From contig NZ_CP022161.1 in NCBI RefSeq assembly GCF_002214185.1, forward strand, positions 806,001 to 870,000: 64,000 nucleotides of DNA. Reading direction: 5' to 3'. The notes under the pieces are model-generated. The model did not search any database. It had not been told where the DNA came from and was given only the letters and a program-made list of their open reading frames with translations. The DNA comes from Streptomyces capitiformicae (lineage in GTDB: Bacteria; Actinomycetota; Actinomycetes; Streptomycetales; Streptomycetaceae). Position numbers and translations under genes: made by a program. This document shows, one piece after another, positions 1 to 8,977 of this stretch; the stretch's first letter is position 1; each line of letters opens with the position of its first letter.

Positions 1-234
1 GTACGCCGGGCCCTTCCGGAGCGTGAACCCGGTCGCGTCCGGCGAGTCGTAGACGTACATGTTCGACTCGCTGCTGTTGGTGAACGCGGTCATCGTGTAC
101 CGCGTCGCCTGCCCGGCCGGCGGGTGTGCGGCTCCGGCCGGCCCGGCGAAGGCGGTGGTGAGGCCCAGCAGGGCGGCCACCGAGGTGAGGAGGGCGAGGA
201 CCGCCCTGAGGGTTCTGTTCAACGCTTGTCCCAT
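1..234 (-). CDS. Secreted glycosidase-like protein, N-terminal part (cut by window edge)
   Basis: Seventy-eight codons are visible on the minus strand, starting at the ATG at 234-232; the rest lies outside the window. Residues 1-36 form a signal peptide: an Arg near the start, a long Ala/Leu/Val core and an AGA-type cleavage region. The mature start around residues 46-64 (YTMTAFTNSSESNMYVYDS) resembles the first beta strands of secreted Streptomyces family-43-like glycoside hydrolases. That assignment rests on my recollection of the family; no catalytic residue is in view. Any secreted beta-propeller protein is the alternative. Confidence 0.5.
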   Translation of the reverse strand, partial: MGQALNRTLRAVLALLTSVAALLGLTTAFAGPAGAAHPPAGQATRYTMTAFTNSSESNMYVYDSPDATGFTLRKGPAY

Positions 235-638
235 TTCTGCGTGAACTGCCCCGAGGCGTGGGGTGTTGGTGGAGTGTTATTCGAAATTTCGGCTCTTGTG
301 CGGAACTTCGGTCAGAAGATAAGAGGGGGGCATGCTCGCGTCAATGGATTGAGCCAGGCTTTCTGCGAGCAGAGATTCCGCTTTGAGTCCGCCATGAGCC
401 CGCCATGAGTCTGCCGTGAGTTCGCCTTGGCTCTGCCTGGACTCCGTCGTGCTCGCGATCCGCCCCTCTGCACGACTCCGGCGTTGCCTCCCGCCCCGTG
501 TATCCCCTGGTCGCCACCGGTTTCCCGGCCACCGCACAGGAGGGCAACAGGAAACCGGTCGACCCCGGTGTGCGGCGGGGGCAACTCTGGCTTCGTCAGC
601 AAGCAGCGAGACGGACCAGCGAGGCCAAGGGGGGACCC
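235..638. other. Intergenic region between divergent genes
   Basis: About 400 bases without a convincing gene lie between the minus-strand secreted protein and the plus-strand lipoprotein, so both promoters should be here. The stretch around 275-330 is locally less GC-rich than its surroundings. The only structure I see is a short run of 11-bp direct repeats at 385-428, listed separately. Confidence 0.5.
385..428. repeat. Four imperfect 11-bp tandem repeats
   Basis: Units GAGTCCGCCAT, GAGCCCGCCAT, GAGTCTGCCGT and GAGTTCGCCTT follow each other without gaps in a non-coding stretch. An 11-bp period places each unit on the same face of the helix, which suits a cooperative regulator, but it may be simple slippage. 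Confidence 0.45.
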
Positions 639-1574
639 ATGAGACGCACGCTCATGTCTCTGTGGGCAGTCGTGACGGTCGTGACGGCCGCCACCGGATG
701 CACCGGGGACACCGACGCGGGCAAGCCCGGTTCGGCCACCACGGCCGCACGCCAGACCCGCCCCCAGCCGCTGACCTGGCAGCAGGAGTTGCGCGTCAAC
801 GACGCCCAGCAGCGTCTGACGAAGCAGTGCATGAACCGCCAGGGCTTCGACTACTGGGAGGACCGCACCCTGACCCTGCGCGAGAGCCGCCCGGTGCGCT
901 ACGTCCAGGACGACGTGGAGTGGGCCCGTACGTACGGGTACGGCGGCCGGATCGACGCGAAGAGCCAGAAGGTCCGCGAGAGCAACCCCATCGGTACCTA
1001 CCGCGCGAGCCTCCCCACCTCCCGGCGCGCCGCCTTCGACATCGCGCTCGACGGGGGCGACGACGCCCGTATCCTCACCGCGCCGCTGCCGGGGGGCAGC
1101 GGCGAGATCCGCAAGCGCAGCGGCGGCTGCACGGAGGAGGCCGAGCGCGAGCTCTACGGCGACCCGGCCGAATGGTTCCGCACGGGCAAGGTCGCCATGA
1201 GCCTCAACGGCCTCTACGGCGAAGAGCTGATGAAGGACCGTCAGCTCACTGCCGCCATCGCGTCATGGTCCCGCTGCATGAAGAAGGCGGGACACTCCTA
1301 CAAGGACCCCCAAGCGGCACGCGACGCCCTCCGGGTCAACACCAGCCGGCTGGGCGAGGCCCGCGCCGACGAGGCGTTCGCCGCCGAGCGGAAGACCGCT
1401 GTCGCGGACGCCACCTGCGCCCGCGAGACGTCTCTGCGGACCGTGGCCTCGGCCCGGGAGACGTACTACGAGGACCGCCTGCACGACCGGTACGGCAAGG
1501 ACGTCGACACGTACCGACGCCTCGGTCAGCAGGCCTACGACCGGGCGGTGCGCATCGTTCCGGAGCGCGACTGA
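639..1574 (+). CDS. Lipoprotein of unknown function
   Basis: A 311-residue protein. The start at 639 is chosen because an AAGGGGGG ribosome site precedes it and it begins a lipoprotein signal peptide: MRR, a hydrophobic core, and a lipobox ending at Cys21 (TAATGC). An upstream in-frame ATG at 498 would put about 47 implausible residues before the signal. The mature part is hydrophilic, rich in Arg/Glu/Ala and likely helical, with scattered Cys (TKQCMNRQGF, WSRCMKKAG). I recognise no enzymatic domain. Family resemblance is to Streptomyces surface lipoproteins of unknown role. Confidence 0.7.
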   Translation: MRRTLMSLWAVVTVVTAATGCTGDTDAGKPGSATTAARQTRPQPLTWQQELRVNDAQQRLTKQCMNRQGFDYWEDRTLTLRESRPVRYVQDDVEWARTYGYGGRIDAKSQKVRESNPIGTYRASLPTSRRAAFDIALDGGDDARILTAPLPGGSGEIRKRSGGCTEEAERELYGDPAEWFRTGKVAMSLNGLYGEELMKDRQLTAAIASWSRCMKKAGHSYKDPQAARDALRVNTSRLGEARADEAFAAERKTAVADATCARETSLRTVASARETYYEDRLHDRYGKDVDTYRRLGQQAYDRAVRIVPERD

Positions 1575-1647
1575 GTACCTCACGCTCCGGGCGGGTTCAC
1601 CGCCCTGCACCACCCACGCACACCAATGGAAAACGAGGGGAAACACC

Positions 1648-2103
1648 ATGCGCAAGTTCACCGTCACGGCAGCGCTCCTCGGGCTCACCGCCCTGGGTGC
1701 CGTCGTACCCGCCGCCACCGCACAGGCGGCCGAGAGCACCGTCACCGGCCCCGGCTGTAACAGCAAGTGGGGTCCCCGTAACGGCAACATGTACGCCTGG
1801 CAGGACCTGGACTGCACGGGCACCCAGCTGATCGCCACTCCGGGGAACAGCGCCAACTGGGGTGCCGCCGCCAACGACAAGGCCACGTCCGTCATGAACC
1901 GCGGCTTCGTCGGCAGCCTCGACCACGTCGCGTTCTACCAGAACGACCTCCACCGCGGCGGTGTCGCCTGTCTCGCGCCGGGCGAGCTGTATGCCGACAA
2001 CCTGACCGACAACCGGTTCAACAACGGCGTCATCGTGAACGACAACATCACCTCGCACCGGTGGGTCAACCGGGGCGACTGTGGTGGGGCCTTCCTGACC
2101 TGA
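1648..2103 (+). CDS. Secreted peptidase-inhibitor I36-like protein (copy 1)
   Basis: A 151-residue secreted protein. Residues 1-28 form a signal peptide (MRK, Ala/Leu core, TAQAA end). The mature part has four Cys (GPGCNSKWG, DLDCTGT, VACLAPGE, RGDCGG), a pattern consistent with two disulfides, and an internal motif TSVMNRG. It matches the layout of small Streptomyces proteins of inhibitor family I36, whose founding member SMI blocks metalloproteases. The target here is not readable. It is followed 97 bp later by a close paralogue in the same orientation, probably a tandem duplication. Confidence 0.7.
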   Translation: MRKFTVTAALLGLTALGAVVPAATAQAAESTVTGPGCNSKWGPRNGNMYAWQDLDCTGTQLIATPGNSANWGAAANDKATSVMNRGFVGSLDHVAFYQNDLHRGGVACLAPGELYADNLTDNRFNNGVIVNDNITSHRWVNRGDCGGAFLT

Positions 2104-2200
2104 TCCGTCCGATCGGTGCGGGCGGCCCGGGACTGACCACCCCGGGCTGCCGGCCCCGGTTCAACGGCACGGCACACTCCACCGCAAGGGGGAACACCCG

Positions 2201-2647
2201 ATGCGCAAGCTCATCACCACGGCGGCGCTCCTCGGTCTTGCCACGCTGGGCCTGACCGTGCCCGCCACAGCCGAGCAGGCGGCCGAAAGTGCCGTCGCCG
2301 GTCCCGTCTGTGACAGTAAGTGGGGTCCGCGCAACGGCAAGGTCTACGCCTGGGACCTCCCGGACTGTTCGGGCACCCTGCTGCCCGTCCCGATCAGCGG
2401 CACCTGGGGGCCCGACGCCAATGACAGGGCCTCGTCCGTCATGAACCGCGGCTACGCAGGCAGCCTGGACCACGTCGCGTTCTACGAGAACGGCAACTAC
2501 AGCGGCGGTCAGGTCTGTCTCGCGCCGGGCGAGATGTATGCCGACAACCTGGCGTACAGCCGGTTCAGCAACGGCGCCCCGGTGGACAACAACATCAGCG
2601 CACACCGGTGGGTGGACAGGGGATCCTGCGCGTTCTTCCTGACCTGA
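2201..2647 (+). CDS. Secreted peptidase-inhibitor I36-like protein (copy 2)
   Basis: A 148-residue paralogue of the gene just upstream. The two share the signal peptide pattern, the CxSKWGPRNG block, the SSVMNRG block, VCLAPGE and the YADNL segment, and all four Cys positions are kept. The C-terminal tail ends FFLT against GAFLT in copy 1. An AAGGGGGA ribosome site precedes the ATG. A strong terminator follows at 2667, so the pair probably forms one short transcription unit. Divergence is concentrated between the Cys blocks, where an inhibitor loop could differ in specificity (inference). Confidence 0.7.
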   Translation: MRKLITTAALLGLATLGLTVPATAEQAAESAVAGPVCDSKWGPRNGKVYAWDLPDCSGTLLPVPISGTWGPDANDRASSVMNRGYAGSLDHVAFYENGNYSGGQVCLAPGEMYADNLAYSRFSNGAPVDNNISAHRWVDRGSCAFFLT

Positions 2648-2666
2648 CCCCACCGCCCCAGGACCG

Positions 2667-2716
2667 CGAACGTCCGGAACCGCATCGGCCCTCGGTTCCG
2701 GACGTTCGTGTTTTTT
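2667..2716 (+). terminator. Rho-independent terminator after the I36 pair
   Basis: A perfect 16-bp stem (2667-2682 with 2693-2708; left arm CGAACGTCCGGAACCG) with a 10-nt loop is followed by TGTTTTTT. It is one of the few classical stem plus T-run terminators in the window. Confidence 0.9.
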
Positions 2717-2813
2717 CGCCACTCCGGGTGAAAGGCTTGGCTGCCCTCACCGCCCCGACAGTAACCTTTGGCAACCGCCGTCTCATGGGACGCACCTGCC
2801 TTGGGGGAACACC

Positions 2814-5800
2814 TTGGGGGACCCGCAGCTCGGACATGCAACAGACCATCGCAACGAACGGGACCGGGGCGCGCCGACCACGTCGTCCTTCCCCGCACAA
2901 CTGAGACGACTGCGGCAGGAACGCGGCCTCTCCCTCACCGACCTCGCCCGGCAGACCCACTACAGCAAAGGCTACCTCAGCAAGATCGAGACCGGCACGA
3001 AGCGGGCGACCGTCGACGTCGCCCGCCTCTGCGACCAAGTCCTGCGCGCCGATGGTGAGTTGCTGCGACTCGTGGAGCAGGCGCCGCCCTCCGACGGCGG
3101 CGGCAGCAGGGAGGCCGGAGCCGAAGTCGAGGCCCCCGAACGGCAGTCCGGCGAGACGTGTCCCTACCGCGGCCTGTCGGCGTTCACCCCGCAGGACGCG
3201 GAATGGTTCTTCGGCCGAGAGCGAGCGACGGCCGCACTGGTGGAGCGGATCTTCGCAAGGGTCGGCAATGGACCGCTGATGCTGGTCGCCCCATCGGGCG
3301 CGGGCAAGTCGTCCCTGCTCAACGCCGGTCTCGTACCGGCCCTCCGACGCGGCGACCTCCCGATGGCCGGGGCCGACCGATGGCCGGTGGTGACGCTCAC
3401 ACCCACCTCACGGCCGCTGGACGAACTGCTGGAGCGCACCGCGAAGGCGCTCGGCAGCGACCTCGGCATCACCGTGGACGAGGTGCGGGAGAACCCCGAC
3501 GCGCTGCTCGACGCCGTACGCGTCAGATCGGACGAGCCGCCGCCGGGCCCCGAGGGGCGGCTGCCTCCGCCCCCTCGACCGGTGCTGATCGTCGACCAGT
3601 TCGAGGAGTTGTTCACCCTCTGCTCCGACGAGGACGAACGGCGCTCCTTCGTCCGGGTGCTGAGCGCCCTCGCGACCTCCCGGCAGGAGGAGAGCGCACA
3701 CGATCCGGCCGTCGTGGTACTCGGCGTACGCGCCGACTTCACCGGCAGCTGTCTGGAACTCCCCGAACTGGCCCCGGTCTTCACCGACGGGTTGTTCGTC
3801 CTGTCCCCGATGTCCATGGCCGAGCTGCGGGAATCGATCACACGCCCCGCGGAACTCACGGGGATCACCCTCGAGCCCGGCCTCGTCCCGCTGCTCCTGC
3901 GCGACGCCGGGCTGCGCGACGAACCGAGCCGGCAGGATCTCGGGACCGGCGCCGACGAGACACCCTCCGGCGCGCTTCCCCTCGTCTCCCACGCGCTGCT
4001 CGCCACCTGGCAGCGGCGCGAGGGGGCCGCGCTGACCGTCGACGGGTACGAGCGGGCGGGCGGCATCCAGGGGGCGGTCGCGCGCACCGCCGAGAATGTG
4101 TTCGCGCGCCTGTACCCGGCTGAGCAGCGGACCATCCGCCGCATCCTGTCCCGGCTGGTGTTCGTCGCGGACGGCGCCGGGGCGACCCGGCGCCGGATGA
4201 GCCGGGCCGCCCTCATGGCCCAACTCGCCGACGCCGAGGGGGCCGCCGCCGCACTCGACGCCTTCGTCCGGGCCCGGCTCATCACCATGCACAGCGACAC
4301 CGTCGAGATCACCCACGAGGCCCTGCTGCACGCCTGGCCACGGCTGCGCGACTGGATCCACGCCGACCGGGCCGGACTGCTGCTCCACCAGCAACTGGCC
4401 CACGCGGCAGGCGAATGGGAGCGCGAGAACCGTGACCCGTCCGCCCTCTACCGGGGCACCCGGCTGGACACCGTACGGACCTGGGCCGACGAGTCGGACG
4501 GCTGGAGCAGGCTCGCACCCGGCGAGGAGGCTTTCCTGAGGGCCAGTCAGGCCGAGGAGGACGCCCGCCGGAAGCAGACCGTACGACAGGTCCGGCTGCG
4601 GCAGTCCCTGCTCGCCACGCTCGCCGTCCTGCTGGGTCTCGCCGTCACCGCCGGGGGTCTCGCCTACCAGCAGCGTGAGGGCGCCCTCGACCAGGAACGC
4701 GTCGCCCGGTCCCAGGCACTCGCCGAGCGGTCCGCGTCCCTCGCCGGGGGCCAGCCGGAGGCGTCGATGCTGCTCGCGGAGGAGGCCTACCGGGCCGACA
4801 CCACCGCCGAGGCACGCGGCGCCCTGCTCAGCACCCAGTCCCAGCCCTTCTCCGCCCGGCTCGGCGGACACCGGGGGCCCGTCAACTCGGTGGCCTTCTC
4901 GCCGGACGACCGGTTGCTGGCGACGGCCAGTTCCGACGGCACGGTCACCCTGCGGAGCGTCGCCGAAGGTCACCGGACGCTCGCCGAGTTCACCGTCCCC
5001 GGACGCGTGCGCTCGGTCGCCTTCAGCTCCGACAGCCGTACGGTCGCGGCGACCTCGACGACCGGGCCGGTGAGCCTGTGGGGCGTGGCCGACCACAAGA
5101 GGAAGGCGGTCCTCGCGGCGAGCACGACGGGCGCCCGGGTGGTGTCCTTCGATCCCCGAGGCGGCGCGCTCGCCGTCGCGGCCGCCGACGGAACGGTCCA
5201 ACTGTGGGACACCGGGCGCACACCCCGGCTGACCGCCTCGCTCCCCGGCCACGAGGGAACGCTCAACGCGCTGAGCCACTCGCCCGACGGCCGCACCCTG
5301 GTCTCCGCCGGCGCCGACCGGACCGTACGGCTCTGGCACACCGACCGGGCCCGCCCGCTCGCCGTGCTCAAGGGGCACACCGACGAGGTGCTCGGCGCCG
5401 CGTTCTCCCCCGACGGGCGGAGCGTGGCCTCCGGAGGCGTCGACCGGACCGTACGGCTGTGGAACGTGCGCGAGGGCCGTCCGACCGCGACCTTCGCCGG
5501 GAGCAGCGACGACATCAACGCCGTCGCCTACACACCCGACGGCGCGACGGTCCTCGGCGCGGTCGGCGACGGCACGACCCGACTGTGGGACGTGCGCAGC
5601 GGCAGACAGACCGTCGTCCTCGCCGGGCACACCGACTACGTCCTCGGGGCGGCCGTGAACTCCGACGGGACTCTGCTGGCCACGGCCGGCTTCGACCAGT
5701 CCGTGGTCCTCTGGGACCTCGGCGGCCAGGTGCTGACGGCACGTCCGTTCACCGAGGTCTGGCAGGTCGCGTACAGCCCCGACGGGAAACTGCTGGCCAG

Positions 5801-6713
5801 CGCCGACGCCGATCACACCGTACGGCTGTGGGACACGGCGAAACACACCCTCGTGAAGCCGTTCGAGGGACACACCGAGACGGTCTTCTCCGTCGCCTTC
5901 TCCCCGGACGGCAGGATCCTGGCCTCGGCGAGCTCCGACGGCACGGTCCGGCTGTGGGACGTCGCGAGACGCACACCCCTGGCGAAGCTGACGGGCCATG
6001 AGGGGGAGGTCTTCTCGGTGGCCTTCTCCCCGGACGGCAGGATCCTGGCCTCGGCCGGCGCGGACCGCACGGTCCGCCTCTGGGACGTCTCCTCACGCCG
6101 CGAGCTCGCCACCCTCGAAGGCCACGAGGACTACGCCAACGATGTCGCGTTCAGCCCCGACAGCCGTACCCTGGCCAGCGTCGGCGACGACCTGACCGTA
6201 CGGCTCTGGGACGTCTCCTCGCACCGCCCGCTGACCGTCCTCACCGGCCACACCGGCGCGGTACGGGGCGTCGCGTTCAGCCCCGACGGCCGCGCCCTCG
6301 CCACCAGCGGCAACGACGGCACCGTACGCCTGTGGGACGTGCGCGAACGCCGCTTCGAGGCCGCCCTCACCGGCCACAGCGGCTCCGCCCGGGGCATCGC
6401 CTTCAGCCCCGACGGCCGCACCCTCGCCAGCAGCGGCAACGACCGTACGGTGCGCCTGTGGGACGTCCCCGGACGGCGGCCCTGGGCCACGCTCACGGGC
6501 CACACGAACGCCGTCTGGGGTGTGGACTTCGCCCCCGACGGGCGGACGGTGGCGAGCAGCAGCACCGACGGCACCGTACGACTGTGGGACCTCGACCCCG
6601 GAACCCGGCTGGCGGAGATCTGCCGACTGCGCGCCGGCCTCGGCCCCGACGAACGCGAGGCGCTGCTGCCCGGGGTGCCCGTCTCGGCGGGGACGGCCTG
6701 CCCTCGTGGCTGA
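2814..6713 (+). CDS. HTH / STAND NTPase / WD40-repeat protein
   Basis: A 1299-residue multidomain protein, probably a signal sensor. Domains in order: XRE-type helix-turn-helix (about residues 28-80, LRRLRQERGLSLTDLARQTH); an nSTAND1-like NTPase with Walker A at about 158-166 (APSGAGKSS) and Walker B near 255 (VLIVDQFEELF); a winged-helix/linker region; a hydrophobic segment near 595-615 that could be a membrane helix; then 14 WD40 units, most ending in VRLWDV, enough for two seven-bladed propellers. The start is taken as TTG 2814, preceded at good spacing by GGGGGA; it is not certain. Such proteins are common in Streptomyces and their ligands are mostly unknown; similar layouts occur in regulators and in some anti-phage STAND proteins. 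Confidence 0.85.
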   Translation: MGDPQLGHATDHRNERDRGAPTTSSFPAQLRRLRQERGLSLTDLARQTHYSKGYLSKIETGTKRATVDVARLCDQVLRADGELLRLVEQAPPSDGGGSREAGAEVEAPERQSGETCPYRGLSAFTPQDAEWFFGRERATAALVERIFARVGNGPLMLVAPSGAGKSSLLNAGLVPALRRGDLPMAGADRWPVVTLTPTSRPLDELLERTAKALGSDLGITVDEVRENPDALLDAVRVRSDEPPPGPEGRLPPPPRPVLIVDQFEELFTLCSDEDERRSFVRVLSALATSRQEESAHDPAVVVLGVRADFTGSCLELPELAPVFTDGLFVLSPMSMAELRESITRPAELTGITLEPGLVPLLLRDAGLRDEPSRQDLGTGADETPSGALPLVSHALLATWQRREGAALTVDGYERAGGIQGAVARTAENVFARLYPAEQRTIRRILSRLVFVADGAGATRRRMSRAALMAQLADAEGAAAALDAFVRARLITMHSDTVEITHEALLHAWPRLRDWIHADRAGLLLHQQLAHAAGEWERENRDPSALYRGTRLDTVRTWADESDGWSRLAPGEEAFLRASQAEEDARRKQTVRQVRLRQSLLATLAVLLGLAVTAGGLAYQQREGALDQERVARSQALAERSASLAGGQPEASMLLAEEAYRADTTAEARGALLSTQSQPFSARLGGHRGPVNSVAFSPDDRLLATASSDGTVTLRSVAEGHRTLAEFTVPGRVRSVAFSSDSRTVAATSTTGPVSLWGVADHKRKAVLAASTTGARVVSFDPRGGALAVAAADGTVQLWDTGRTPRLTASLPGHEGTLNALSHSPDGRTLVSAGADRTVRLWHTDRARPLAVLKGHTDEVLGAAFSPDGRSVASGGVDRTVRLWNVREGRPTATFAGSSDDINAVAYTPDGATVLGAVGDGTTRLWDVRSGRQTVVLAGHTDYVLGAAVNSDGTLLATAGFDQSVVLWDLGGQVLTARPFTEVWQVAYSPDGKLLASADADHTVRLWDTAKHTLVKPFEGHTETVFSVAFSPDGRILASASSDGTVRLWDVARRTPLAKLTGHEGEVFSVAFSPDGRILASAGADRTVRLWDVSSRRELATLEGHEDYANDVAFSPDSRTLASVGDDLTVRLWDVSSHRPLTVLTGHTGAVRGVAFSPDGRALATSGNDGTVRLWDVRERRFEAALTGHSGSARGIAFSPDGRTLASSGNDRTVRLWDVPGRRPWATLTGHTNAVWGVDFAPDGRTVASSSTDGTVRLWDLDPGTRLAEICRLRAGLGPDEREALLPGVPVSAGTACPRG

Positions 6714-6878
6714 GCGCCAACTGCCCTGCTCGGAGGGGGTTTCCCAGGTGTTTCCCGGTTGCCCGATCGGACAGGGCGACGCCTGGACCTCGACGAGCGG
6801 GCTGCACGGCCAGCAGGATGCTCAGTGACCAGAACATCCACCCGTTACACCGACCACGAAACGAACGGGGGTCCCGGC

Positions 6879-7742
6879 ATGGAGCGCCGGACCGGACTCA
6901 TCCGCACACTGATCGCCTTGTCGGTCCTCCTCTTCTGGGCGCCGGTGTCCACGGCCGCCGCGGCACCGGGGGCCGCCGCCGCGGGCGGGTGCGGCGTCCT
7001 CGCGCCGGGCGCCTCGGCGGCCGCCGAGAGAGCGATCGCCGCCGCCTGCGCCGAGGTCGACGCCGGCACCTGGTACACCTGGGGCGGCGGCCACGGCGCC
7101 CAACCCGGCCCCACCTACGGGCAGGTGGACCCCAGCGACCCGGAGGACAGCAAGCACGACCCCGAGCGGCGGGGGTTCGACTGCTCCGGTCTGGTCCGCC
7201 ACGCCTACGCCAAGGCCACCGGCTCGGACCTCCTCAACGGCGTCGCCAGCCAGCAGTACTACACACACCGCGCCGCCGAACGCTTCACCGCCGCCCAGGG
7301 CCTCGCCCCGCTGCTCCCCGGCGACCTGCTGGCCTGGGGCACCTCGAAGGACCTGCACCACATCGCCATCTACCTCGGCGCCGGCAAGATGGTCGAGGCC
7401 AAGGAGTCCGGCACCAAGCTCATGGTCAGCGACGTGCGACTGAACGGCAGCTACTTCGGAGCCGTCCGCGTCAACACCGGCCAGGTCACCGGCCACATCC
7501 ACCAGACCTGGGGCACCGGCGTCTGGACCAAGGCCGAGCCGTTCCTCAAGGCCGCCCGCGTCTACGCCTTCCCCCACTCCACCACGATCCGCGTCCAGTG
7601 CCAGAAGCGCTCCGAGATGGTCGAGTCCGACGGCTACAAGAACGACGTCTGGTCGTACCTCCCCGACTACAAGGCCTGGGTCACCAACATCTACATCAAG
7701 GGCCCGGCCTGGCTGGAAAACGTCCCCGAGTGCAAGTCCTGA
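6879..7742 (+). CDS. Secreted NlpC/P60-family peptidoglycan hydrolase-like protein
   Basis: A 287-residue exported protein. The start is at 6879 (MERRTGLIRT), giving a signal peptide of about 30 residues; an in-frame ATG 40 codons earlier lacks a signal. The catalytic Cys is C102 in FDCSGLV and the His is H161 in LHHIAIYLG, the Cys/His layout of NlpC/P60 endopeptidases that cleave stem peptides in the cell wall. A C-terminal 80-residue region with regularly spaced aromatics resembles an SH3-like wall-binding module. The gene stands alone and is followed by a long hairpin at 7761. Confidence 0.85.
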   Translation: MERRTGLIRTLIALSVLLFWAPVSTAAAAPGAAAAGGCGVLAPGASAAAERAIAAACAEVDAGTWYTWGGGHGAQPGPTYGQVDPSDPEDSKHDPERRGFDCSGLVRHAYAKATGSDLLNGVASQQYYTHRAAERFTAAQGLAPLLPGDLLAWGTSKDLHHIAIYLGAGKMVEAKESGTKLMVSDVRLNGSYFGAVRVNTGQVTGHIHQTWGTGVWTKAEPFLKAARVYAFPHSTTIRVQCQKRSEMVESDGYKNDVWSYLPDYKAWVTNIYIKGPAWLENVPECKS

Positions 7743-7760
7743 CCTCCAGCCCATGAAGCC

Positions 7761-7803
7761 ACTCGCGCCGGTGACCGCCAGGGGGACGGTCGCCGGCGCG
7801 AGT
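7761..7803. terminator. Hairpin terminator between convergent genes
   Basis: A 17-bp stem with one G-T pair (7761-7777 with 7787-7803, arm ACTCGCGCCGGTGACCG) and a 9-nt loop lies between the NlpC gene and the minus-strand dehydrogenase. It lacks a T-run, as is usual in Streptomyces, and can serve both directions. Confidence 0.75.
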
Positions 7804-7863
7804 TCCGTTCACACAGGACAACTGGGACTCCGGCAAGGGTGACCCTGCGTCTGCCCGCTCCTC

Positions 7864-8874
7864 CTAGGCGGCTTCCTTGCGCACCTCGTCCAGCCGTACC
7901 GCCCGGCGCTCCGCCACCGACAGGGTGCAGGCCTCCGCGATCCAGCTGGCCTCGATGGCGTCGGCCACCGTGCAGGGAGAGGTGCGGGTGCCGGCCACCA
8001 CCTCGGTGAAGGCGGTGAGTTCGGTGCGGTAGGCGGGGGCGAAGCGGTCCATGAAGAAGTTGTGCGGGGGGCCCGGGGGGAAAGTGACGCCCGGTTCGGC
8101 GGAGCGGAGGGGGAGCTGGTTGTCGAGGCCGGCGGCGATGCTGTCCTTCATGCCGTGCACCTCCAGGCGGACGTCGTAACCGCGGGCGTTGTGACGGGTG
8201 TTGGAGATGACGCCGATGGTGCCGTCGTCGAAGGTGAGCAGGGCGGACGCCGTGTCGACGTCACCGGCCTCCCTGATGTAGTCCGCGCCCTTGTTGCCGC
8301 CCGTCGCGTACACCTCGACGACCTCGCGGCCCGTCACCCAGCGCACGATGTCGAAGTCGTGCACCGCGCAGTCCCGGAAGATGCCGCCCGACACCGCGAC
8401 GTAGGCCGCCGGCGGCGGGGCGGGGTCCAACGTTGTCGACCGTACGGTGTGCAGTGTGCCCAACTCGCCGCTGAGAACGGCCTCCCTGGCCGTCACACAG
8501 CCCGCGTCGAACCGGCGGTTGTAGCCGATCTGCACCTCGACGCCGCTGTCCCGCACGGCGCGCAGCACGGTGAGGCTCTCCTCGACCGTCTTCGCCACCG
8601 GCTTCTCGCAGAACACCGGGATGCCGGCCTCGACCGCGGCGAGGATCAGCGCCGGGTGCGCGTCCGTCGCCGCGGTGATCACGACACCGTCGATGCCGGA
8701 GGCGAACACCGCCTCGGGGGAGTCGGCGACCGTGGCGCCGAACTTCTCGGCGGCCGAGGTGGCGGCCGCGGCCACCGGGTCGGAGACCACCAGCTCCTCC
8801 ACGACGTCGAGCCCGGCGAGAGTGCCGGCGTGGAAGGCGCCGATACGGCCCAGCCCCAGGATGCCAATGCGCAT
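7864..8874 (-). CDS. Gfo/Idh/MocA-family oxidoreductase
   Basis: A 336-residue NAD(P)-dependent dehydrogenase of the inositol/glucose-fructose oxidoreductase family. The Rossmann motif GLGRIGAFHAG lies at residues 6-16, the family EKP at 90-92, and the active-site region around D168, H172 and D173 (RDCAVHDFD). The start is at 8874, where the glycine motif falls at its usual distance; a longer frame to 8955 adds a non-homologous stretch. It is the last of three minus-strand genes with an SDR and a PhyH-type oxygenase, opposite a LacI-type regulator, which suggests catabolism of an inositol- or sugar-like compound (inference). The exact substrate is unknown. Confidence 0.9.
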   Translation of the reverse strand: MRIGILGLGRIGAFHAGTLAGLDVVEELVVSDPVAAAATSAAEKFGATVADSPEAVFASGIDGVVITAATDAHPALILAAVEAGIPVFCEKPVAKTVEESLTVLRAVRDSGVEVQIGYNRRFDAGCVTAREAVLSGELGTLHTVRSTTLDPAPPPAAYVAVSGGIFRDCAVHDFDIVRWVTGREVVEVYATGGNKGADYIREAGDVDTASALLTFDDGTIGVISNTRHNARGYDVRLEVHGMKDSIAAGLDNQLPLRSAEPGVTFPPGPPHNFFMDRFAPAYRTELTAFTEVVAGTRTSPCTVADAIEASWIAEACTLSVAERRAVRLDEVRKEAA

Positions 8875-8977
8875 GACCAGTGTCCCTTTCGGATGTGCGA
8901 TGAGGTGGAGGAGAGACAGGGATAGGTGGACAGAGGGAGATACAGGTAGATACAAGCAGGTCAGGGGTGTATGCGGA

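Noticed and set aside
3408..5999. A long open frame on the minus strand opposite the WD40 gene
   Set aside because: High-GC antisense shadow; it reads as low-complexity Gly/Arg/Val with no ribosome site, while the plus-strand frame has clear domains.
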